Assembly (NCBI RefSeq): GCF_016097415.1
Contig: NZ_JAEHGE010000001.1
Span: forward strand, 459,001-523,000
Origin: a sulfur-oxidizing endosymbiont of Gigantopelta aegis
GTDB lineage: Bacteria > Pseudomonadota > Gammaproteobacteria > GRL18
Length of the DNA stretch: 64,000 bases
Direction: 5' to 3'
The position numbers were made by a program, and so were the translations under genes. The notes under the pieces were generated by a model. It ran no database searches. It was not told the DNA's origin and worked only from the letters and a program-made list of their open reading frames with translations. Positions within the stretch are counted from its first letter, which is position 1. The number at the start of each line of letters is the position of its first letter. Shown here piece after piece: positions 9,709 through 20,264 of the stretch.

Positions 9709-11019
9709 TTAAAATCCATAGGTCATTTGTAATGTCAGGGCATCTTCATCTTGTAAAGAGTCTTTATTACCATCGTTTATATCATAGGAAATCTTACCAA
9801 TAATATTATTAGCAAAAAGATAATTTACACCCAGAGACCATTGATCAAGATCATTTTTCACGAACGGATCATCTGGATCACCATCACCAGAATTTGGGGA
9901 ATCAAATTCACTATATCGAGTAACAATTTCCCACTTTGTTGCAGGGAAACGGTAGGAACCTTGTAAATACCAGGCTGACCATTTATTGCTACCTGAATCG
10001 ATTTCACTACCGCTTCGACTACCTAGCTTTTGGGATATATATTCACCACGACCCTGAAAGCCTTTCATGGTGTATACAAAATCGGCACCAAAGACATCAT
10101 AATCACGATTTTTTTCAGTAATTTGTATAGCATTAACATCAGTATAAGTTAAAGCAGCTTTACCCGTTGCTGCTGAAATACCAACTTCCAAGGCAGATAT
10201 AGGCATCATTGCGATACGACCACCATAGGTGAGTTCATCATTATCATTATCTGTAGTACCAACAGCTTCTATACCAATCCCTGCACCACCGTGTCCACCT
10301 GAACTTAGCTTAGGACCATTACCAACATAGGTGGCATAACTGAACATGGTATCCGACAAATAAAATCCACCACGTAATTGCGCACCAATGTTAGCAATAG
10401 GAGCAGCCTGATCATGGCCGAAACCAACCGGCGCAGTGGCTAGTTTATTAATCCAACCAGGGTGTATGTTTTGTCTAAATTGACCAATTGGACTTAAGAA
10501 TTTACCAACCAATAAAGTCATGTTGTCATTGATCATTAAGTCAGCAGTGGCATATTCAAGTTCTGTGTCGGTATTCCCTTCATCATCTATCGATAATGCC
10601 ATCTCAGCTTCAAACATTAATAAATCATTATATTGGTAATGAAATATAGGTGCAAAAGTAGTATTAGAAAACTCATTATAATTCGTTGCTTTATTACCAT
10701 CATCTACATAGGTACGATCTTTTGCACTATAGTTAAATTGTGCATAACCGGCCAAATGTGCTTGTGAAGCTGAATTTTCAGTTTCCAACTGTGTCTTAGC
10801 CACTTTTTCAACGCGTTTTTTCATTACTGCAACATCAGATTTTGTGACCTGATTTTTGCGTATTTCTTTCATCATGTTACGCATTTCAGCTAAATCATTT
10901 TTTAGTTGAGAAACCTCAGCTTCTAACTGTTTATTGGATTTAGCTGCAAAAGTAAGCCCCGGCATTAAACCGATACAAGCGATAATTACCGCTCGTGTTA
11001 ATTTTTTTTGTTTTATCAT
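9709..11019 (-). CDS. Outer-membrane porin (phosphate-selective/OprO-like fold) with N-terminal coiled coil
   Basis: A trimeric-type porin of about 436 residues. A signal peptide (ending LTFAA) is followed by a coiled coil (about residues 28-75, KQLEAEVSQLKNDLAEMRNM) as in OprO/P and DcaP-like porins, then alternating beta strands and a terminal aromatic residue (QMTYGF). The ATG at 11019 sits six bases from AAGGA; the ATG at 11025 would directly touch it, so 11019 is preferred. It heads an operon with the dihaem cytochrome. The substrate cannot be told from sequence. IS66-II is inserted about 160 bases upstream and may affect expression. Confidence 0.83.
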   Translation of the reverse strand: MIKQKKLTRAVIIACIGLMPGLTFAAKSNKQLEAEVSQLKNDLAEMRNMMKEIRKNQVTKSDVAVMKKRVEKVAKTQLETENSASQAHLAGYAQFNYSAKDRTYVDDGNKATNYNEFSNTTFAPIFHYQYNDLLMFEAEMALSIDDEGNTDTELEYATADLMINDNMTLLVGKFLSPIGQFRQNIHPGWINKLATAPVGFGHDQAAPIANIGAQLRGGFYLSDTMFSYATYVGNGPKLSSGGHGGAGIGIEAVGTTDNDNDELTYGGRIAMMPISALEVGISAATGKAALTYTDVNAIQITEKNRDYDVFGADFVYTMKGFQGRGEYISQKLGSRSGSEIDSGSNKWSAWYLQGSYRFPATKWEIVTRYSEFDSPNSGDGDPDDPFVKNDLDQWSLGVNYLFANNIIGKISYDINDGNKDSLQDEDALTLQMTYGF

Positions 11020-11054
11020 TGTCATTCCTTAAATTGTCTATAAAGACTTTAAAT

Positions 11055-11085
11055 ACAGAGATTTATCTATGAAATAAACCTCTGT
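11055..11085. promoter_or_regulatory. Inverted repeat in porin leader
   Basis: ACAGAGATTTAT (11055-11066) pairs with ATAAACCTCTGT (11074-11085) with one mismatch and a seven-base loop, 36 bases upstream of the porin start. It could be an operator or a 5'-UTR hairpin; no matching regulator is identified. Confidence 0.45.
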
Positions 11086-11179
11086 GAACCACATTTAATC
11101 AGTTCTACATGACATGAACCTTACATGGACATTAAAACTATTTAATATTAGAAATAAATGAATCACATAAAAATATATG

Positions 11180-13086
11180 GTAACTTCTCAATAAGTCTGT
11201 GCAAAACTTGAAATAAAAACAAAAAAAGTCTTGACAGCATTTTAGAGGACAAAAATTGCATTTTCACTGCCCCATGTAATTTATCCCTATAAATGATCCT
11301 GTCGATCTGTCTCAGATCGAAATAGAATATTTTTGAATATTATCTTAACTGAGAGGGAGTTTGATCAACACAGGGCAAACTAAAGAGCCTTAAAAAGCCA
11401 TGATACAATTGTTTTATTGAAAACAACCTGTATTGATTATAGTGAAAAAATTACCTCCAATTCCAGAGATACCTGAAGAAGAAAAGACACCGGTAGTCCG
11501 ATTACTCCTTGCTTTCATGGAGCAACAACAGGAAATCATTCAAAACCAACAGGTTGAAATCGATGCCCTTAAAACAGAAGTTGCTAAGCTTAAAAAGCTA
11601 CCTCCAAAGCCTAAAATAAGAGCCAGTAAATTGCCAAAGGATGATGACAATGATAATCCGACAGGTCATTCAGGAAGCAAGAAAAACAACTCAGGAAATG
11701 GGACTAGTAAAAGTCGTAAACGAAAGAAGAAATTGGCTATTCATAAAACCACCGTTATCAAACCAGATAACCTGCCAGAACATTCACGTTTTTTAGGGTA
11801 TCAGGATTATTTTGTTCAGGAGCTGCTGATTAAGCCTTTCAATACTCGTTATCGATTGGCTCGCTATAAAACACCCGATGGTGATACCTGTATAGGAAAA
11901 TTGAGCTTTGATACACATATAGGACATTTTGGCCATACATTACAGAGTTATATCGTTTATCAATATTATCACCAGAGAGTGACTCAGCCATTGATAATAC
12001 AACAATTAACAGAATTAGGTTTTGATATTTCAACGGGTCAGATCAATGAGATTTTAATCCATGACAAAGACCATTTCATACTGAAAAAAATACATTGCTA
12101 ACTGCCGGTATCAACAATAGTACTTATATCCATGTTGATGATACGGGTAGTCGTCATGATGGAAAGAATGGTTATTGTACTCACGTTGGCAATGAAACCT
12201 TTGCCTGGTTTTCAAGTACTCGATATAAGAGCCGGATTAATTTTCTACAATTGTTACGAGGTGCTGCTGTTGATTATACGCTCAACGATGCAGCACTTGA
12301 TTATATGAGAGCAGAAAAAATTACCTCACAAGCCATTGAGCGTTATTGAACAAAGTCATCAGACTTGCTTTGATAATGAAGAAGCCTGGAAATACTATCT
12401 GCAGAACAATAGTATCATAACACAACGGCATGTTCGCATTGCCACAGAAGGCGCTTTACTGGGGGCATTAATTAACAGTGGCTTTCCAAGTGATTTGGTG
12501 ATTGTGAGTGATGATGCAGGACAATTTGATATTTTGTTGCACGCATTATGTTGGATACATGCAGACAGAGTGTTTCAGCGGATACTACCACTCAATGAGC
12601 GACATGATAAAGAACTGAACTGGGTACATACTCAGATTTGGGAACTATTTTATGATCTCAAACAATATAAACTTGAGCCAGATGATCCGTTGAAGTCAGC
12701 GATTGCTGAACATTTTGATGAATTGTGCCGGACTAAAACAAGCTTTGAAACGTTGAATCAGGCACTGAAACGATTGGCAAGAAATAAAACAGAATTACTG
12801 CTGGTATTGGAACGGCCTGATATTCCTCTTCATAATAATTTGAGTGAAAATGATATTCGAGAATATGTTATTAAGCGTAAAATTAGTGGTAGTACACGCT
12901 CAAAGGATGGGCAACTTTGCAGAGATACCTTTGTCAGTTTAAAGAAAACTTGTTTGAAACAAGGAATTTCATTCTGGGATTTTATTAATGACCGGATCAG
13001 CAAGAGAAATTTGATCCCATATCTGCCTGAGTTGCTGAAAGGTAAAGTTTGTGCTGTTTAAATGCACAGACTTATTGAGAAGTTAC
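11180..13086 (+). mobile_element. IS66-II (IS66 family, transposase-only type)
   Basis: A 1,907-bp element with perfect 24-bp terminal inverted repeats (GTAACTTCTCAATAAGTCTG... at 11180-11203 and its complement at 13063-13086) and an exact 8-bp AATATATG target duplication (11172-11179, 13087-13094). An 8-bp duplication fits IS66. It has no tnpA or tnpB, as in the ISBst12-like branch. Confidence 0.93.
11433..13061 (+). pseudogene. IS66-II transposase (two frameshifts)
   Basis: Single transposase of IS66-II in three overlapping frames: 11433-12101 (coiled coil, linker, IS66 zinc-binding-like region), 12095-12349 (first catalytic Asp in HVDDTGSRHDGKNG) and 12336-13061 (second Asp in VSDDAGQFD, Glu in NLSENDIREY, then KISGSTRS). 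Two single-base indels near 12095 and 12340 break it. The true start may be the GTG at 11442. Confidence 0.85.
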
Positions 13087-13186
13087 AATATATGTTTTTA
13101 AGCAATTGATTTTAAAGATTTATTAGAATAATAATGTGGGCGTGATTTATTAAAAAGGCCACAGCGTACTTTGCAAGGGAAACTTT

Positions 13187-13726
13187 GTGAAGTACGCATG
13201 GATAACTGATCAGGCTAAAGATTACCCGGTAACGATTCTGTGCCGTTTTATGGATGTTTCCCGTAGTTGCTATTATGATTGGGTTAGCTCTCCTAAAACG
13301 GATAGAGAGAAAGAAAATGAAGCGCTTACTGAGCAGCTAAAAAACTGTTTGAAGACAGTCGCAAGACTTATGGAACCCGTCGTCTTAAAAAGAAAACTGG
13401 CTGAAAAAGGCGTTCATATAAGCCGCCGGAGAATTGGTCGATTAATGAAAAAAGCCGGTTTGTTTTGTAAAACGAAGAGACGCTTTAAAGCGACGACTAA
13501 TTCCAAGCATAATAAGCGTATATCTCCAAATTTACTGGAAAGAGAGTTTACTGTCTCTCAACCTGATCGCTACTATGTGGGTGATATTACCTATATTGCC
13601 ACCAAGGAAGGCTGGTTATATTTAGCGGTTGTCATTGACTTATTCTCTAGGCAAATTGTTGGCTGGTCGATGGATGAGCGAATGAAAGCAGTCAATGATG
13701 CTTTACTTGGCCATATGGAAGCGTAA
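13187..13726 (+). pseudogene. IS3-I copy C OrfB fragment
   Basis: N-terminal two thirds of the IS3-I transposase, up to SMDERMKA, followed by small deletions that end the frame at GHMEA. The DRGSQY and CWDNAVSE catalytic parts are scrambled or lost. Bases 13690-13900 are a mosaic of short IS3-I pieces, including a second copy of the 37-base segment that begins GATGCTTTACTGATGGCC. Confidence 0.8.
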
Positions 13727-13993
13727 ACCAATGGATGGATTGCTTTGGCATAACCGAGGTAGCCAAAGCCTCTGATAGTCTATTGTCGGTCAATCAGATG
13801 CTTTACTGATGGCCATATGGAAGCGTAAACCAATCAGCCTGTGCCGTGAAGATATTGTAACAGGATGAAAATATGGAACGGCTCTATCCAGAGGGAGCTT
13901 AACGAACAGCGTAAACGTCAATTAAAACCCACGTTCACAATAAGCTTCAGTTAGCTCAAACTATGATCTTCAATTCGTAATTTGGAGATACAA

Positions 13994-14316
13994 ATGAGCA
14001 ACCATTCAAAAGATGCTTCGATGAAGCAACACATAGAGGCCTGCCAAGCCAGTAACTTAAGCCAGGCAGTTTATTGTCAACAACATAAGATACCCTCTCA
14101 TATTTTTAGCTATTATCGAAAGAAGTTGGGTTATGTTAGCTCATCAAAACAGGTCAACACCAACAATCAACTCATTCCCATTAATTTACTGGCCAATTCC
14201 CCACAAGCAATGCAATTAAAGTAAGCCATACCAATGGTTTCAGTTTGGAAATCAATTCTGATACGAACCTGAATCAGCTCAAGTCCATTCTGGATTTGCT
14301 CAGGACTGTTTCATGA
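13994..14316 (+). pseudogene. tnpA: IS66-I copy 1 TnpA (frameshifted)
   Basis: TnpA of IS66, a small HTH protein (MSNHSKDASMKQHIEACQAS...). The ATG at 13994 follows GGAGATACAA; a TTG upstream is not the start. One C is missing in a C-run near 14200 relative to the other two copies, so the frame ends early at QAMQLK. Confidence 0.8.
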
Positions 14317-14668
14317 TAACGGGCATCACAGTCAATCAGGTTTATCTGGTTTCTGGTGTTACCGATATGAGAAAAGCAACCAATGGGCTATCACTGATTG
14401 TCTCAGAGCAATTGGAACACAATCCCTTTGATGGCAGTGTCTTTGTTTTTGTAATCGTCAGCGAGATAAACTTAAAATACTGTACTGGGAGCGTAATGGT
14501 TTCTGGCTTTACTATCGTACACTTGAAAAAGGGAAATTCCAGTGGCCGATGGAAAAAGAACAACCCACTCTTTCGTTAACACTGAGAGAATTACAGTGGT
14601 TACTGGATGGTTTATCTTGCACACAACACCATGCTCACCCTGAAATTCATGGTCTGGAAAACAACTAA
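14313..14668 (+). pseudogene. tnpB: IS66-I copy 1 TnpB (frameshifted)
   Basis: IS66 Orf2 (TnpB) protein, with VYLVSGVTDMRKATNGLS and [11 protein letters not shown]. Its ATG overlaps the tnpA stop (ATGA). It has five T instead of the six in copy 3 at about 14450, which moves the conserved [22 protein letters not shown] out of frame. Confidence 0.8.
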
Positions 14669-14741
14669 AAAAGTCCCTTTAGATGCGCATTAAACAGAAT
14701 AAATACAAGCATTTAACGCTCATTTTAGTATAATATAACGC

Positions 14742-16266
14742 ATGAGTTCAACAGACAAAATACTACCAGAAGAGATACCAACGCTCAAAAACAGGGTGCT
14801 TGAACTCCAGTCAAAAGTGGACTGGTATGAGACAATTTCGTCTGTTGCAACATAAACGGTTTGGTACTTCCAGTGAAAAGAAGTTCACCCCGACTTCTTT
14901 AATGAGGCAGAAACGTTCGCCGAAGAAGCACCGGAAGTCCGTGAAACCATTACTTATGAGCGTAAAAAGCCCGGTCGTAAGCCTTTACCTAAAGACCTAC
15001 CTCGTAAAGTTGTTCGTCATGAGTTATCTGAAGCAGAACAAGTCTGTGACTGCGGTCATCACTTGCATGAAATTGGTGAAGAGACCTCAGAGCAACTGGA
15101 AATTGTTCCTGCTCAGGTATATGTTGTAGAACATGTTCAGGTTAAATATGCCTGTCGTGCTTGTGAGGAAGGCGTTAAAACTGCTCCTAAGCCTGCACAG
15201 CCCATTCCTAGAAGTTTTGCATCACCCAGCCTGCTGGCCTATATCATTGTTTCTAAATTCCTAGACAGCTTGCCTCTCTATCGACAGGAAGCGATATTTA
15301 AACGCTATAAGATAACACTTTCCAGAGCCAGTATGTCCAACTGGGTGCTTAAATCAGCTGAATTACTCAAACCCTTTTATAATCGGTTGTTGTATTATCT
15401 CATTAGGCAGAAAATCATCCAGGCCGATGAAACAACGATGCGAGTGATCCATGATGGACGTGAGAATTGCCCTAAATCTTATATGTGGCTCTATCAAAGT
15501 GGCGGCTATCATTCCAAGTGTCCCATTGTTTTGTATGAGTATCAGCCTACTCGTGCAGGCCAACATGCAAAACCTTTTTAACGGGGTTTTCAGGTTACCT
15601 GCAAACGGATGGCTTTCCCGGTTATCATATATTCGAAAATGAGAACAGTGAAGTCACTTTATTAGGCTGCATGGCACATGCTCGTCGCAAGTTCCATGAT
15701 GCCTTAAAAGCATTACCCAAGAACAGTCAGAAAAAGCCTGGCATGGTACAAATGGCGATCAGTAAAATTGCTAAATTGTATGCGATTGAAAAACAAATCA
15801 AACCGCTCAATGCTGAACAACGTTACCTGATCCGTCAGGAAAAAAGCAAACCACTACTGGATGACTTTAAAAGTGGTGTGATGATAAAGTGACTAAAACA
15901 ACAAAAGACAGTAAGTTGGGTGTCGCTATTCGTTATGTGATCAATCAATGGAAGTATCTGACTGTCTATCTTGAAGAGGGCAACCTCCAGATTGATAATA
16001 ATATGGCAGAGCGGCGGATCAAACCCTTTGTGATTGGGCGCAAAAACTGGGTCATGAACCAAAATCCTCGTGGTGCTGAGGCCAGTGCTATTTTATATTC
16101 AATCGTGCAAACAGCGAAAGCAAACAACCTAGAGCCCTTTGCCTTTTTAACACACATTCTGACTGAGTTACCTAAGCTGGGCAGGCATTATGATGATGAG
16201 GCTTTAGAGCAATTGTTGCCATGGAATTTGACTGAAAAAATTCAGCCTTTAAATAAAGTGGAATGA
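14742..16266 (+). pseudogene. tnpC: IS66-I copy 1 TnpC transposase (several frameshifts)
   Basis: DDE transposase of IS66-I. Recognisable parts: the zinc-binding CDCGHHLHEIG...YACRACE, the first Asp in IIQADETTMRV, LQTDGFPGYH, and the Glu-containing NNMAERRIKPFVIGRKNW. Small indels near 14830, 14880, 15570 and 15870 split the frame. The intact 491-residue version of most of this protein is in copy 2. Confidence 0.82.
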
Positions 16267-16304
16267 TACGTCAACGTGGGAAGTTTTGACGTATACCGAA
16301 CAGC

Positions 16305-17845
16305 GTTCTTTACCTTTTCCAAATTTTTTAAAATTCCAGGGAAGCAATGCTTCCAGCTTTTCAACCGTATCCGCATAAGGTAATTGGGTTAATACATAGA
16401 CCATATACGCATATGGCTCAATATCATTGGCCTTAGCGGTTTCAATAAAACTATAATGAACTGCACTGGCATGTGCACCCTTTGGCGTATCTGAAAATAA
16501 CCAGGCCTTTCTACCCACGCAGAATGGACGGATAGCATTTTCTGCCAGCACATTACTGATATTCAACCGACCATCTTCACAATAAACAGTCAGCTTAGGC
16601 CATTGATTATTAATATAGGTGAGTGCTTTTCCTGTCAAGCTGTCGTTCGGCACTTTGCCCAGGGTGTTATCGACCCATGTTCTTATTTTCTCAAGAAGCG
16701 GCAGGCTCTGTTTCTGACGAACCTTAAATTTTTCATTAACACTGGCTTCTTTTATCTCACGCTCAATTAAATACAGCTTATTGATATGGGCCAGTGCCAC
16801 ATCGGCTTTTGTAGGCTTTTGATTGCTCTTTTTCTTTGGTTGTGCCGTCTGAGAATCTTTGAATTTACGGCGAGTGTGATCCCAGCAGCCGACCGATGTG
16901 GCATTATTTTGTGCACACACGGCATTGTAACCGGCATAGCCATCGGTTTGCAGATAGCCGCTAAAGCCATCAAGCAGGCGCAGTGGTACTTCCTTCTTAC
17001 GAGAAGGATCGTATTCAAACAGCACACTGGGTTGTCCAGGTGGCCCGCCACGACTGACCCACATGTATTTGTTCGAATGAGCACTGAGTCCCGGCTCTTT
17101 TAATACTTTGAGCACCGTTTCATCCATTTGGATGATGTCACCCGACAGTTGATGTTCTCGCATGAGGTTGATGAGCGGCTGGAACTGATGAGCCAGTTTA
17201 ATAGCCCAATTGGCCATGGTGGCTCGGGTTATATCGCCGCCATAGCGTGATAATATGCCTTCCATTCGATACAGAGGCAAACCATCGGCATATTTTGAGA
17301 TAATGATGTGTGCCATCAGGTGAATACTGCCCATTGATTTAGGTAATGGATGTTTTGGCATGACCGCAGCTTTCATTGAACGACTGTCTGTGTCATTGGT
17401 GCCTGCAAAGACGGCTTTTTCCTGGAAGTATTCCAGTATTTGGACTTTAGCTGGAATGATATCCAGCTTCTCTGACTTTAGTGTAAAAACCTCAATGGCA
17501 CCGGCTTTTTCTTCATCTGTCAGATCGATGAAGACAGGGACTCTTGGAATAGTCTTTGAGAAAGGCTTCCTGCCTGTTTTTTCTTTCTTCTTAGGCGAAG
17601 TGGTTTTAGGTTCAGGGAGCCCCTCATCGTCAGCCGCCTGCTCAGCTTCATCAAATAAGCGTTCCTGACCATCACTTTTTTCACTGCTGGGTGCAAAGCG
17701 TTTACTACGAGCCAGACGAAGGGCTTCTTCCAGTATTTTTATACGTTGGTTTTTCTGTTCAATGACACTCAACAATTCATTCTTGTCCGCGTGTGAAAAA
17801 GCGGAAAATATAGAGTCGTTTTGTGGATTCAGCCTTGTTTTGCAT
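16305..17845 (-). pseudogene. tnpC: IS66-III TnpC transposase (3' end interrupted, 5' frameshift)
   Basis: IS66 DDE transposase, about 490 residues open from a TTG at 17775. The Asp residues are in IIQMDETVLKV and LQTDGYAGYN, the Glu in LAENAIRPFCVGRKAW. A likely original start (MQNKA) is the ATG at 17845, one base out of frame with the following NPQNDSIFSAFSHADKNELL, which points to a one-base deletion. The last codons before IS66-I copy 1 read FGKGKERC; the original end lay in the damaged left border. Confidence 0.82.
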
Positions 17846-17879
17846 GGCTTTATTATAACAAAAAATAGACTAAAAGTAC

Positions 17880-18245
17880 TTAAAATACAGACTCATAATG
17901 CAATTTCTTATGCGGTTTCATGACACTGATATCATAGCCGTCTAATAGCCAGTTGATTTGTTGTCCGGTGATATTCATCAGGTCATCTTCACCCTTTGGC
18001 CATTTGAACTTTTCTTCTGAGAGACTTTTGTAATAGAGTACAAAACCGGTATTATCCCAGAAGAGGCATTTAATTTTATTACGCTGACGATTGGTAAAGG
18101 CATACAGATGGCCTGCAAAAGGATTATGACCTAATTCACATTCAACAATGGCACTGAGGCCAATAAAACTTTTACGAAAATCAACAGGCTTCAGATAGAG
18201 ATACACCTGTGGCAGGCTGAGTGATGGAAGTATGGCTGACTTCAT
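17880..18245 (-). CDS. tnpB: IS66-III TnpB (IS66 Orf2-like)
   Basis: Complete 121-residue TnpB of the IS66 family, an accessory protein needed for transposition. Typical core: VYLYLKPVDFRKSFIGLSAIVE, HNPFAGHLYAFTNRQRNKIKCLFWDNTGF and W.LLDGYD. Its ATG at 18245 overlaps the tnpA TGA. It is the only intact gene left in this IS. Confidence 0.88.
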   Translation of the reverse strand: MKSAILPSLSLPQVYLYLKPVDFRKSFIGLSAIVECELGHNPFAGHLYAFTNRQRNKIKCLFWDNTGFVLYYKSLSEEKFKWPKGEDDLMNITGQQINWLLDGYDISVMKPHKKLHYESVF

Positions 18246-18423
18246 TGGAACAATCCTGCTAATTGTTTTACCAGCTGTACATTATCGGCAGTCACCCCTT
18301 CAATGCGTAGCTGATTGGGTAATTCTACAATTAATGCTGAGGTGCGGGCTGAATAGTATAGTGGACCCCGAAAACTGGACAATAGGTTAAGATATAAGAG
18401 CTAACCTAACGGGGAACAAAAAA

Positions 18424-18714
18424 ATGAGCACAAAAAGAAAAACATTCAACAACAAATTTAAAGCAAAAGTAGCCATTGAGGCTTTGAAAGGTCAAAAACA
18501 GTCGCAGAAATTGCGTCAGAATTTGAAGTGCACACCACCCAGGTCAATAGCTGGAAAAAGCAGATGCTTGATGGTGCAGCCGATACTTTTTCAAAAAAAA
18601 TTAGAGAATAAAGATGCTGAACATGAAAAGGAAAAAGAACACCTGTACAGCCAAATAGGTCAACTAAAAGTAGAGGCTGACTGGCTGTCAAAAAAGTTGA
18701 AGATGTTCAACTGA
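18424..18714 (+). pseudogene. IS3-II OrfA (two compensating frameshifts)
   Basis: The start MSTKRKTFNNKFKAKVAIEALKG and the end EHLYSQIGQLKVEADWLSKK are typical of IS3 OrfA. The stretch between about 18496 and 18600 is read in the wrong frame; the other frame gives TVAEIASEFEVHTTQVNSWK, the expected HTH. One A is missing near 18500 and one is gained in an A-run near 18595. Confidence 0.75.
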
Positions 18715-19578
18715 GTAGAGCAGAAAAGCGGTGTTGCATAGAAAAAGAGCACCCTCAGTTGAGCATCAAAAACAATGTGAGCTTATCGGCCTGAACCGTT
18801 CAAGCTATTACTATCAACCTAAAAAGCCTCTGCAAAATAAAGATTTAACATTAATGAATTTGATTGATGAGTTGTACATAAAACATCCATTCTATGGCAG
18901 TCGTCAAATTCGTAATGCATTAAGATTGAAATGTTATAAAATTAATCGTAAAAAGTTCAACGGCTTATGCGGATCATGGGATTGGTTTCAGTGGCACCAA
19001 AACCCAATACCAGCAAGCCTTGCAAAGTAAATAACCTCTATCCATATTTGCTCAAAGGAATTGATATTAATAGGAATAACCAGGTTTGGTGCACAGATAT
19101 CACGTATTTACGGATGCCACATGGATTTGTCTACCTAAGTGCTGTTATGGACTGGAGTAGCCGTTTTGTGCTGTCCTGGGAAGTGTCAACCAGCATGGAA
19201 GAAAGCTTTTGTATCAGTAGTCTGGAAACAGCACTGCGACGATATGGAAAGCCAGAAATCTTCAATACGGATCAAGGTGCTCAATATACTAGCAGAGCAT
19301 TTACAGGTGTTCTAAAGGCCAATGATATAAAAATCAGCATGGACGGCAAAGGCAGAGCAATGGATAACATTATGATTGAACGACTCTGGCGAAGTGTAAA
19401 ATATGAGGAAATTTACCTCAAGGATTACCAAAGTATTGATGAGCTAAAGAGCTCATTAAAGGAATATTTTGAGTTTTACAACCATGAACGACCACACAGT
19501 ACACACGGTGGAAAAACGCCTGCAGAGATCTATGGCGTGATGAAAGAAGTTGTTCCAGACTTAAAACGGGCAGCATGA
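18715..19578 (+). pseudogene. IS3-II OrfB transposase (frameshifted)
   Basis: DDE integrase-type transposase. The N-terminal part has CELIGLNRSSYYYQPKKP and HPFYGSRQIRNAL. After a one-base loss near 18955 the frame resumes as MRIMGLVSVAPKPNTS with the catalytic core QVWCTDITYLRMPHG, NTDQGAQYTS and GRAMDNIMIERLWRS. The core from 18967 to the stop at 19578 is intact. Confidence 0.82.
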
Positions 19579-19609
19579 TGAGAGGATAATCAACTTTACT
19601 GGCAACCGC

Positions 19610-19702
19610 CTTGTCCACATATCCACAGGCCAAGCCAGTAGCCCTGAGATATATCGCAAGCGTCTCTGGACTACTGGCAGACCTGTGGATATGTGGATAA
19701 GA
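19610..19702. repeat. Long hairpin inside the 3' part of IS3-II
   Basis: CTTGTCCACATATCCACAGG (from 19610) pairs with CCTGTGGATATGTGGATAAG (19683-19702) with one mismatch, and the pairing continues through CCAGTAG / CTACTGG toward a short loop. It lies between the transposase stop and the right end of the element. Confidence 0.7.
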
Positions 19703-20264
19703 CTAATACTATAAATAACCAACAGAATTATATCTTAATATTTGAGAAAGCTGTCTTGACAATGGGGTCCACTGTATAGTGTGTCGGGGAAGATAGTTGA
19801 ATAAAACCATTCCCCTTTGTCATCGCACTGGTTTGCGTTGTTGCACCCAGCAACTTACGCTTGTAATAGCCAAAACGTTTGATGGGTAGCCCATGTTCCT
19901 GACAATAGGATGCCTGGCTGATACTGTTTTCATTCCATTGATTAACGTGGTCTTGCCAAAATTGTTTTGAGTTGGCTTGGGTTTCTGGTTTCATTGATGT
20001 GCCTCATAATTAATCGATGGATTGATTATGAGGCAGGGGAGATATTTTTTGAATAACGCTAGATGGTTAAGCGCTTACGCCAAAAAAATATTTAGAAAAC
20101 TGTCCGGAAAAGTGTTGACACATCATAACTAATAAAGGGAAATTAAAAACTAAAAGATTAAACTTGAAATTATTATGATTTATATCAATTTATGCTATTG
20201 AAATTGAATAATATGAATATGTCTACTAAACTGACAATAGACTTTATCTAATTGGACATTTTAA

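Larger units (their letters stand above)
13911..16296 (+). mobile_element. IS66-I copy 1, nested in IS66-III tnpC
   Basis: A 2,386-bp IS66 element with ends GTAAACGTCAA (13911) and TTGACGTATAC (16296) and an exact 8-bp CGAACAGC duplication (13903-13910, 16297-16304). It carries tnpA, tnpB and tnpC, all with indels relative to the other two copies. Confidence 0.93.
18360..19773 (+). mobile_element. IS3-II (second IS3-family element)
   Basis: A 1,414-bp IS3-family element with ends AGTGGACCCC and GGGGTCCACT and a GTAT target duplication (18356-18359, 19774-19777). Its transposase is clearly different from IS3-I. The 3' noncoding part (19610-19702) holds a long imperfect hairpin. Confidence 0.88.
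18242..19994 (-). pseudogene. tnpA: IS66-III TnpA, interrupted by IS3-II
   Basis: N-terminal part 19994-19774 (MKPETQANSKQFWQDHVNQW, HTH-type) and C-terminal part 18359-18242 (YSARTSALIVELPNQLRIEG). IS3-II lies between them with a 4-bp GTAT duplication. Removing it joins the frames and ends at a TGA that overlaps tnpB, the normal IS66 arrangement. Confidence 0.8.
13898..20078 (-). mobile_element. IS66-III (tnpA-tnpB-tnpC), inserted in IS3-I copy C
   Basis: IS66-family element with the right end at 20078 (reading inward GTAAGCGCTTAACCA) and a damaged left end near 13898, where CTTAAC...AGCGT remains but the outer bases are lost with about 90 bases of adjoining IS3-I. The genes read on the minus strand: tnpA, tnpB, tnpC. 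IS66-I is inserted near the tnpC stop and IS3-II within tnpA. Confidence 0.82.
13132..20125 (+). mobile_element. IS3-I copy C (outer shell of a nested IS pile)
   Basis: The two ends of one IS3-I copy lie 7 kb apart: TAATGTGG at 13132 and ACACATCA ending at 20125, with a TAA duplication at 13129-13131 and 20126-20128. IS66-III sits inside it, and IS66-I and IS3-II sit inside IS66-III. The IS3-I parts are 13132-13897 and 20079-20125. The left part has lost most of orfA and carries many small deletions after 13685. Confidence 0.88.
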
